Assembly: GCA_020637365.1 (NCBI GenBank)
Contig: JACJWE010000006.1
Location: forward strand, 1-5,377
Source of the DNA: Acidimicrobiia bacterium
Lineage (GTDB): Bacteria > Actinomycetota > Acidimicrobiia > IMCC26256 > JAGNEX01
Direction of reading: 5' to 3'
DNA length: 5,377 nucleotides
This document shows, piece after piece, positions 1 through 5,377 of the stretch; position 1 is the first letter of the stretch; every line of letters begins with the position of its first letter. Made by a program: the position numbers and the translations under genes. Under the pieces are notes generated by a model, which did not search any database, had not been told where the DNA came from, and saw only the letters and a list, made by a program, of their open reading frames with translations.

Positions 1-2107
1 GGGCGACTTGTTGGCTGGTGGGATCGTCCTCGGTCACGAGAACACCAAGGCCCTCAAACGCGTTCGTCTCGGCATCTGCACCCGACTTGGCGAGTGACAC
101 GTCCAGATCTGACGAAGGCACAGCGGTGAGCGGCACCGCGAAGGTGACCGTCGTGCCCTGGCCTTGGATGCTGCGCAGTTCGAGCCATCCCCCCATCAAC
201 AGCACCAAACTCCGGGCGATCGACAGCCCGAGGCCCGTCCCACCGAAACGACGAGACGTGGAACTGTCCTCTTGGGCGAACGGGTCGAACAAACTCTGAA
301 CCCGATCGCGAGCGATGCCGATGCCGGTATCGGCCACCGAGAGCTCAACCCAACGCGTTTCTTGCTCGCCGGCCGTGTCCGGAACGTGGTCTTCGGGCGC
401 TACTCCGAGAGCATCCCGAGCCACGATGGCTGACGACTCCGCCCTCGCGGCGCCGGTTTGCGAGGGGTCGGGCTCCGAAGAATCGCTCGCTGAAAACCTC
501 GCCGATGAGTATGCCGCCAACGTTCCCGGCTGGTCGGCGACTTCGTGGCTCGATGGCACGGCGCCACCGGCTCGGACGGCGATCTTGACCGAACCGGAGT
601 CGGTGAACTTCACCGCATTACCAACAACATTGACGAGGATCTGCTGCAGCCGGCCCGCGTCTCCGGCAAGGAGATTGGGGAGGTCATCGGACAGGTTCAG
701 GGTCAGATCGATGCCTTTGCTTTGAGCCTGTGGGTCGAACATGTCGACCACCCCACGTAACGACTCGTCCAATGCAAACGGCTGGGTCCCCAGTGTCACC
801 GCCCCAGCGTCGAGGGCTGAGAAGTCGAGGATGTTGTTCACCACGGTCAGCAGCAGCTGTCCACTGCTTCGCGCCACCGACGCATACTCCTGCTGTTGAG
901 AGTCGAGTTGGGTATCGAGCAATAGGTCGGTGAGACCTACCACCGCGTTCAACGGCGTCCGTATTTCATGGCTCATAGTCGCAAGAAAATCGGTCTTCGC
1001 TCGCGCTGTTTCCTCCGCTGCTTGACGTGCAGCCTCCAAGTGCCGTTGGGCCTGGACTTGCTGGGTGACCTCGGTTTCGACACCGACAAAACCCCGAAGC
1101 GTTCCGTCGGGGTCGGTGACCGGGCGGACGTCAGCCTCGACCCAGTACGACTTCTGATCTTTGGAGTAATTCAGGATCTGGAGCTTGAATCCGCGCCCCT
1201 CCTCGATGCGATCTCGGATGTAGCTGGCAACTTCAGGATCTGTGTCGGGGCCGTGGAGCAGGCTTGCCGTTGTGTGTCCACGCGCTTCGTCCAAGCTGTA
1301 GCCGGTTTGACGTTCGAAGGCAGGGTTGACCCATTCAATCCGAGAATCAGCATCGGCGATGATCACCAGATTCTCGGTCAGCAACGCGACATCTGAATAC
1401 TTGAGCAACTCGGCATTGAGGGCTTCGAGGGTGCGGCGATGCTCGTCCTTTTCGCGTTCGGATCGCATGAGGTTTCGAATGGCGATTCCCGCCAGAAAAC
1501 CCAGCACGGTCACGACGGCTGCGAAGCCGACGAGCAGTTGGCGGGTGCTTTCGATCAGGCCGCTGACAATGATGTTGGTATCGCCCGCCAGTTCCCGCCG
1601 TCGGCGTTCGCTTGCCGTGAGCACTTCATTCAACCGCAACTCGAGTTCGGTAGAAATGGCCCGTGCTCTGAGACGCTCTTCTGGGAAGGCGGCCGGATCT
1701 GCCTCAATCTCAAGCAACAGTGGCCGCAGCTCCTCCTTCCAAACCGCTGTGACAGCCTGGGTTTCTGCAAGGAGTTCCGCAGATCGAAGCGTCTCCATAC
1801 GAGACGGCGAGGACACCTCGGTCATTCGCTGTCCGACGAACCCCCTGTGCAGTTCCAGTTCCTCGATGTCGAGATCGTCAGATTGGAGCACCAAGTTCAG
1901 TCGGAGCAGCTCGCGCTGGGCCATGGCGACCGTCCGGATATTGGCGTTGATCAGGTTCTTCGTCGTTGCGGCGTTCTCGTTCAGCGAGGCGAGCTGAGAC
2001 CACGTTGCCCGCCCAAACCACACCGCGAGGAGGATCGCGAAAAGAGCCAGAAACTGCCAGCTCGAGCGCCGGACCCATCGCCGAAACGGTGTGGAGGAGC
2101 TCACCAC
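1..2107 (-). CDS. Membrane-bound hybrid sensor histidine kinase with PAS domain (C-terminus truncated by window edge)
   Basis: I translated the minus strand from GTG 2107 and it stays open for 702 codons to the window edge. Seen, in order: TM helix (~17-33); extracytoplasmic, mainly helical region (~34-187) with no family I recognise; TM helix (~190-210); charged linker; PAS/PAC domain (~234-347); HisKA with phospho-acceptor His380 in SHEIRTPLN; HATPase_c with N-box (NAVKFT, 497-502), G1 (DTGIGI, 593-598), F-box (FDPFAQ, 608-612) and G2 (GGTGLGLSI, 622-630); then GLGVLVTEDDPTSQQVA, the first strand and acidic pocket of a receiver domain that continues outside. It should autophosphorylate at His380 and relay to the receiver Asp; an HPt domain may follow. 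Two oddities: a ~70-residue Ser/Ala/Asp/Glu-rich insert (about 514-583) between N-box and G1, and a LOV-like PAS without the photoactive Cys. The start is uncertain: GTG 2107, GTG 2104 and GTG 2152 (directly after an in-frame TGA at 2155-2153) are all possible and none has a good Shine-Dalgarno. The lipoprotein gene lies 133 bp upstream in the same direction. Confidence 0.93.
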   Translation of the reverse strand, partial: MVSSSTPFRRWVRRSSWQFLALFAILLAVWFGRATWSQLASLNENAATTKNLINANIRTVAMAQRELLRLNLVLQSDDLDIEELELHRGFVGQRMTEVSSPSRMETLRSAELLAETQAVTAVWKEELRPLLLEIEADPAAFPEERLRARAISTELELRLNEVLTASERRRRELAGDTNIIVSGLIESTRQLLVGFAAVVTVLGFLAGIAIRNLMRSEREKDEHRRTLEALNAELLKYSDVALLTENLVIIADADSRIEWVNPAFERQTGYSLDEARGHTTASLLHGPDTDPEVASYIRDRIEEGRGFKLQILNYSKDQKSYWVEADVRPVTDPDGTLRGFVGVETEVTQQVQAQRHLEAARQAAEETARAKTDFLATMSHEIRTPLNAVVGLTDLLLDTQLDSQQQEYASVARSSGQLLLTVVNNILDFSALDAGAVTLGTQPFALDESLRGVVDMFDPQAQSKGIDLTLNLSDDLPNLLAGDAGRLQQILVNVVGNAVKFTDSGSVKIAVRAGGAVPSSHEVADQPGTLAAYSSARFSASDSSEPDPSQTGAARAESSAIVARDALGVAPEDHVPDTAGEQETRWVELSVADTGIGIARDRVQSLFDPFAQEDSSTSRRFGGTGLGLSIARSLVLLMGGWLELRSIQGQGTTVTFAVPLTAVPSSDLDVSLAKSGADAETNAFEGLGVLVTEDDPTSQQVA

Positions 2108-2240
2108 AGTTCTAGAAGCGCTGCGGGGAGGTCGGGCTGTAATTCTGTCCACTCACAGCCCAAGCGGTGGGGGCGGAAGTTACACCTGTGAAAATCGAGC
2201 GAGGAAACATCGAGTGAGCAGTCCCGATCCGCGGAGCGCG

Positions 2241-2828
2241 CTAGGAGATGTCGAATTCGATTACTTGCCAGATCCATCTGGCGTTATAGATCGCGGAATC
2301 CAGGTCGAAGTCGAGTGACGGGTACACGACTCGGAGGGGACCAAATTCTTCGACCGTCATACGCTCACCATCGACCTTCGTCGCCAACAAAACGGGGTAC
2401 TCCGTCACATCTGAAATGGGAATGTCGACGGCGTAGTCGTTGATGGCTAAGGCAGCGATTTTGGAGGCGTCGTCAGAAACGCCTGCCACGTCCAACAGAT
2501 CCGACATCAGTACACCTTCAAAGACGGCGTCTTTTCCGAGGCCAACTTCGTCATATGCCTCGTATCGCCACAATCCGATCTTTTCGAGGGTTTCCATGTC
2601 GAAAGAGAGAGCGTCACCGTCGTTCGTCGTCGAAATATCGCCGGTGATGGTCAGTACGACATCTCCTGCGGGGGCTGGCACGTCGTCGCCAGGAACGAGC
2701 GACCCTTCGGTGACCTCTTTGGCGATCCCAGCATCGTCCTTGCTGTCGCCACCACCGCAGCTCACCAGCACAGCAAGCAGCGCCATGAGGCCGACCAGGA
2801 CCCGGATTGAACGTAGCTGCCGACCCAT
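2241..2828 (-). CDS. Lipoprotein with a molybdopterin-oxidoreductase-like (Oxidored_molyb fold) domain, probable sensory partner of the kinase
   Basis: The 195-residue protein starts at ATG 2828 with GGGAG six bases upstream and stops at TAG 2243-2241. The N-terminus is a clear lipoprotein signal: basic MGRQLRSIR, hydrophobic 10-22, lipobox LVSC with Cys24. A flexible Gly/Asp/Glu-rich linker (25-55) follows, then one compact beta-rich domain (56-195). This domain matches, from memory, the short stand-alone proteins annotated as 'molybdopterin-dependent oxidoreductase': it opens with VVLTITGDI, then has FEGVLMSDLLDVAGV (103-117), ALAINDYAVDIPISD (~127-140), VDGERMTVEEFGPLRVVYP (152-170) and a closing WIWQVIEFDI. 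Sulfite-oxidase-type enzymes hold molybdenum through a conserved cysteine; here the only Cys is the lipidated one. I infer a ligand-binding or structural role on the outer face of the membrane rather than catalysis. It lies upstream of and co-directional with a hybrid histidine kinase that has an extracytoplasmic domain, which suggests a sensor-input function. Fold assignment is moderately sure; function is inferred. Confidence 0.88.
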   Translation of the reverse strand: MGRQLRSIRVLVGLMALLAVLVSCGGGDSKDDAGIAKEVTEGSLVPGDDVPAPAGDVVLTITGDISTTNDGDALSFDMETLEKIGLWRYEAYDEVGLGKDAVFEGVLMSDLLDVAGVSDDASKIAALAINDYAVDIPISDVTEYPVLLATKVDGERMTVEEFGPLRVVYPSLDFDLDSAIYNARWIWQVIEFDIS

Positions 2829-2834
2829 CGTGGG

Positions 2835-2839
2835 CTCCC
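2835..2839 (-). promoter_or_regulatory. Shine-Dalgarno of the lipoprotein gene
   Basis: GGGAG on the minus strand sits six bases upstream of ATG 2828-2826. This spacing supports that start, as does the lipoprotein signal peptide beginning right at it. Confidence 0.6.
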
Positions 2840-2929
2840 GATGTCGAGACGTCCGTGGCGCCGAACCGGGGACCTTTCCACCGGGGTAAGGGGACGACTA
2901 CAGCGAATGTCATTGGTTTGAGCGGTGCC

Positions 2930-2958
2930 ATCCTACCTGGCGAAGCAGTCAGCCAAAA
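2930..2958 (-). promoter_or_regulatory. Possible sigma-70-type promoter for the lipoprotein-kinase pair
   Basis: On the minus strand TAGGAT (2935-2930) fits the actinobacterial TANNNT -10 pattern. A poor -35-like TTTTGG (2958-2953) lies 17 bases upstream of it; TTGGCT (2956-2951) is an alternative at 15 bases. If real, the transcript would start near 2923 and carry a leader of roughly 95 bases. The -35 match is weak, and such hexamers arise by chance, so this is only a candidate. Confidence 0.22.
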
Positions 2959-3159
2959 CACCTATAACCGGTCACGCCTCTCCTGAACCGTCGTGACGCT
3001 TGGCGAGTGCTCGCGGGTCGTGTCGCTTGGACCCGCTTCGTCGTCCTGACCGCAGGCCACCAATGCACCCAATGCCAGCTGCGCAACCGGATCAACCAAT
3101 CCGGTGGGATACCCCTGCTTGGCTCAAGCGGCAGATGGCTGCCGAACGACACGCACAAA

Positions 3160-3198
3160 GGGAGGTGATGCAGCGCACAGATCGCCGCATCACCTCCC
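3160..3198 (-). terminator. Strong hairpin, probable terminator of the surface-protein gene
   Basis: A perfect 12-bp inverted repeat (GGGAGGTGATGC at 3160-3171 and its complement at 3187-3198) encloses a 15-base loop that can itself add a 3-bp inner stem. It begins 68 bases after the TAA of the surface-protein gene. On the minus strand the stem is followed by only TTTG, so the U tract is short; this is common in high-GC actinobacteria. On the plus strand it is followed by AATCGAAAGG, and no plus-strand gene precedes it, so minus-strand termination is the better reading. A processing or mRNA-stabilising hairpin is the alternative. Confidence 0.7.
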
Positions 3199-3266
3199 AA
3201 TCGAAAGGTCCGGTTGTCAAAGTGCCGCGGAGGCGGTTGCTAATCCCGCTCCCGCCATTCGACGGT

Positions 3267-5377
3267 TTAGCCGTTTACCTTCCTGCGCCGTACGGCAACC
3301 AAGGCCACCCCTGCGAGCAAGAGCAAGGCCCCCAATGCCGCAAAGCGCAGACTGTTGGCTCCGGTAAACGCGACCGGCGACGATGGGGAACCGTCGTCGA
3401 TCGAACCGGCTGCGGTCTCGATCTGGGCGCTGTCAGCGTTGTTGTCCTCGGAGCGTTCCGCCGTCTTTGTCGACACGATCGCTTCGTTGGTGATCACCGA
3501 ACCCGGCGCCGCATCCACAGATGTTTCGATCGAAAATGCTGCCGAGTCACCGGCCTTCAACACCTCGGTGGCGTTACACGTCACCGTCTGAGCCTCAGCC
3601 GCGCAGTCCCAGCCATCACCAACCGCCGTCATGAACGACAGCGTGGCTGGCAGTTCGTCGACGACCGTGGGGTTCTCGGCGTCAACGTCGCTGACGTTGG
3701 TCACTTCGATATCCCAGATCACGTTTCCGGCTGCGTCAGCGTTTCGAGCCGACTTGTTGATCACCAGGTCGGTAAGCGGTGCTTCCTTGTCGGGAACGGT
3801 GATCGATGCCTCGTCTTCGTTGTTGCCCGTCTCCGTCTCGGATTCAGCGCCTGCCACGACTGCGTTGTTGGTCAGCTTCGTGCCTGCGGGCACATCCATC
3901 GACGTTTGAACGACGATCGTCGCCTCACTTTGGGCAGGCATGTCGGCGTCAAAGGTGCAGCGCAGGTCACGACCGTCGCGTTCACACACCCAACCGTCCG
4001 GAGCCTGCGCGTCGGTGTACACCAGACCCGCGGGCATCTGATCGGTCACGATGACCGGGCCGAGTGCTGGACGGTCCGAACTGTTCACAATCTTCAACGT
4101 CCATTCGGCCAACGTCGCCGACTGCAACTCAACGGTCTTGGTGATCGCCAAGTCGATCGGATCCTGTGCAGGAACGACACCTTGGTCCCAGGTCAGATCG
4201 CGTTCACCCGCATCGAGGGTGGTCACGACCGTCGTGTACACCTGATAGGTCACACCATCACGTACAACAGTGCCTGTTGATGTGCCGTCGCTATCCGCTG
4301 CATCGTCGGCACCGGTATCGGTCGGCGACGCCGTCATCTCCGCTCCGAGCAGGAACTTGACGGAGTAGTCACCAGGCTCGAGTCCCTCAAAGAGGTACTT
4401 GCCGTCAGCATCGGTCAGGGTGTCAGCGATCTCGATCCGCTCCCCGTCGACGACCTTTTCCAGGATGACGATGATCCCGGGGATACCCGGCTCATCAGCA
4501 TCTTGGATGCCGTCACCGTTCGTGTCGGACCAGACCGTGTCACCAATAGCTGCTGGTTCCACTGCCGGAACGATGCCCTGATCCCACGTGAGATCCTGCT
4601 CACCAGCATCAAGGGTCGTCGGGATCGTCTTATACACCTGATAGGTCACACCATCCCTGACGACCGTTCCTTCGGACGCTCCGTCGCTGTCGAGGGCGTC
4701 ACTGGCGCCAGCGTCGGCTGGTGACGCTTCGGCGTCTTCAGGAAGCAAGAACGTGATGGAATAGTCGCCAGGTTCCAGACCATCGAACAGGTATTCACCG
4801 TTCGCGTCGGTGACGGTGTCGGCAACCTCAACCCGCTCACCATCCACGACCCGTTCAAGGATCACGATGATCCCGGGGATACCCGGCTCACCCGCATCCT
4901 GAATACCGTCACCATCCAAGTCTGAGAAGACCTTGTCACCAATCGACGCAGGCACGATCGTAAACACCGCGATGTCGGAATCATCTTCATCGCCAGGCAC
5001 CTGATCAACGTCCAAACCAGACTCATCAACCTGATCGACAACCGCATCGTCCGTGCCCGTACCGGGCGTTGAATCCTTGTCGTCGCCATCATCAGCACTA
5101 ATACCTGCAAGGTTCGAGTACGCACCCAGCCCGGCATCATTCAAAACCAGGAACAACGGGATACGCAGCGTCTCACCAGGGCCGAGGGGATCGGTCGATC
5201 TAAACACCGCAGTGCCGTCGCCGCCATCGACCCAACCCGTATTCGACCCAGCAAGTGACATGCCCGCCGGGAACGTGTCAGTCACCTCAACCAGATTCGC
5301 GGTGACTTCTCCCTGATTACGGACAACAACCGAAAACTCAACCTCTGACCCCACAACAAATGGGCCCTCAGACACCA
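3267..5377 (-). CDS. Sortase-anchored surface protein with DUF11 and SdrD-B-like repeats (N-terminus outside window)
   Basis: The frame is open from the right window edge to TAA 3269-3267, so this is the C-terminal part of a longer protein. Residues here are counted from the GTG at 5375, which is probably an internal codon. Seen: a DUF11-type beta-sandwich (~1-140, beginning mid-domain) ending in an Asp-rich stretch; two SdrD-B-like domains (~143-274 and ~275-403), each with a DxDxDG loop (DLDGDGIQD, DTNGDGIQD) followed by EPGIPGIIVILE; two further DUF11-type domains (~407-527 and ~535-652), each with Cys pairs nine residues apart (464/473 and 591/600); a Ser/Asp/Gly linker; then the sorting signal PVAFTG (667-672), a hydrophobic segment (~676-694) and the basic tail RRRKVNG. 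Family knowledge: SdrD-B domains bind Ca2+ and form rigid stalks, and DUF11 domains are adhesin or wall-protein modules. I infer a long stalk-like protein linked to the wall by a class E-type sortase that is not encoded in this window. The binding partner is unknown. Expression appears independent of the downstream lipoprotein and kinase genes because of the intervening hairpin. Confidence 0.95.
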   Translation of the reverse strand, partial: VSEGPFVVGSEVEFSVVVRNQGEVTANLVEVTDTFPAGMSLAGSNTGWVDGGDGTAVFRSTDPLGPGETLRIPLFLVLNDAGLGAYSNLAGISADDGDDKDSTPGTGTDDAVVDQVDESGLDVDQVPGDEDDSDIAVFTIVPASIGDKVFSDLDGDGIQDAGEPGIPGIIVILERVVDGERVEVADTVTDANGEYLFDGLEPGDYSITFLLPEDAEASPADAGASDALDSDGASEGTVVRDGVTYQVYKTIPTTLDAGEQDLTWDQGIVPAVEPAAIGDTVWSDTNGDGIQDADEPGIPGIIVILEKVVDGERIEIADTLTDADGKYLFEGLEPGDYSVKFLLGAEMTASPTDTGADDAADSDGTSTGTVVRDGVTYQVYTTVVTTLDAGERDLTWDQGVVPAQDPIDLAITKTVELQSATLAEWTLKIVNSSDRPALGPVIVTDQMPAGLVYTDAQAPDGWVCERDGRDLRCTFDADMPAQSEATIVVQTSMDVPAGTKLTNNAVVAGAESETETGNNEDEASITVPDKEAPLTDLVINKSARNADAAGNVIWDIEVTNVSDVDAENPTVVDELPATLSFMTAVGDGWDCAAEAQTVTCNATEVLKAGDSAAFSIETSVDAAPGSVITNEAIVSTKTAERSEDNNADSAQIETAAGSIDDGSPSSPVAFTGANSLRFAALGALLLLAGVALVAVRRRKVNG
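4167..4949 (-). repeat. In-frame tandem repeat of two SdrD-B-like modules, period 396 bp
   Basis: Module 1 is encoded by about 4949-4554 and module 2 by about 4553-4167. The period is exactly 132 codons with no insertion or deletion between copies. DNA identity is patchy but includes a 27-base perfect match (4864-4890 and 4468-4494) and a 23-base match (4633-4655 and 4237-4259), both offset by 396. The two modules share the calcium loop, the EPGIPGIIVILE core, LEPGDYS, TVVRDGVTYQVY and LTWDQG segments. They differ mainly in the variable loop after FLL (residues 212-236 versus 344-368). Confidence 0.9.

Larger units (their letters stand above)
2829..3266. other. Non-coding intergenic stretch between surface-protein gene and lipoprotein gene
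   Basis: I find no credible gene in these 438 bases. The minus-strand open frame at 2949-3200 is Arg/Trp/His-rich, has no recognisable motif and overlaps the terminator hairpin. The stretch contains the strong hairpin at 3160-3198, a small perfect 7-bp stem with a 6-base loop (3086-3092 / 3099-3105, no adjacent T run), and the possible promoter and leader of the lipoprotein gene at its left end. I compared the leader (2829-2930) with the c-di-GMP-I riboswitch because of a CAAACC motif on the minus strand, but the other conserved elements are absent. Confidence 0.6.

Noticed and set aside
1326..2191. Long plus-strand open frames (223 and 250 codons) opposite the kinase N-terminal half
   Set aside because: Their translations are Ser/Arg- or Gln/His-rich with no motif, while the minus strand encodes TM helices, PAS and HisKA in one continuous frame.
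2186..2218. Near-direct repeat ATCGAGCGA / ATCGAGTGA upstream of the kinase gene
   Set aside because: Two short imperfect copies 18 bases apart could be an operator, but the chance of coincidence is high and no -10/-35 pair is convincingly placed beside them.
2228..2235. Short palindrome TCCGCGGA just after the lipoprotein stop
   Set aside because: Eight bases are too few in GC-rich DNA, and there is no T run to make it a terminator.
2829..2935. Possible c-di-GMP-I riboswitch in the leader of the lipoprotein gene (minus-strand CAAACC motif)
   Set aside because: The flanking conserved elements of that riboswitch (GGGACGCAAAGC-like segment and the paired P1b hairpin) are not present in the expected order.
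2949..3200. 83-codon minus-strand open frame in the intergenic stretch
   Set aside because: Its composition (Trp, Arg and His rich) is unlike the neighbours, it starts inside the terminator hairpin, and it shows no conserved motif.
3000..4280. A 426-codon plus-strand open frame opposite the surface-protein gene
   Set aside because: It is Arg/His/Val-rich without recognisable domains, overlaps the terminator hairpin, and lies antisense to clearly coding sequence with DUF11 and SdrD-B motifs. It is a high-GC antisense shadow.

Overview
The window looks like chromosomal DNA from a high-GC actinobacterium, most likely an Acidimicrobiia/Ilumatobacter-like lineage. This is an inference. It rests on a surface protein ending in a V-A-F-T-G sorting signal (close to the LAxTG signals linked to class E sortases), a GC-rich sequence with GTG starts, and Asp/Glu/Ala-rich secreted proteins. 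All three genes I can support lie on the minus strand, and two of them run off the window edges.

Reading in the direction of transcription (right to left): (1) 5377-3267 holds the C-terminal ~700 residues of a large cell-wall-anchored protein. It consists of a DUF11-type domain, two SdrD-B-like calcium-binding domains in tandem (period exactly 132 residues / 396 bp), two more DUF11-type domains each with a Cys pair, and a sortase sorting signal. A strong hairpin at 3198-3160 probably ends its transcript. (2) A ~440-bp non-coding stretch (3266-2829) holds this terminator and probably the promoter and leader of the next gene. (3) 2828-2241 encodes a 195-residue lipoprotein whose mature part resembles the small molybdopterin-oxidoreductase-fold (Oxidored_molyb-like) domain, but with no cysteine that could ligate molybdenum. 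(4) 2107-1 encodes a hybrid sensor histidine kinase: TM, ~155-residue extracytoplasmic helical region, TM, PAS, HisKA, HATPase_c, and the first residues of a receiver domain cut by the window edge.

The likely working unit is the lipoprotein plus the kinase. They are co-directional with a ~130-bp gap. The outward-facing lipoprotein is well placed to bind a ligand or redox partner and pass the state to the kinase's extracytoplasmic domain. The surface protein upstream appears to be a separate transcription unit. Its direct connection to the signalling pair is not shown by the sequence.

I see no tRNA, rRNA, CRISPR array, insertion sequence or phage gene. The long plus-strand reading frames are antisense shadows of the three minus-strand genes.
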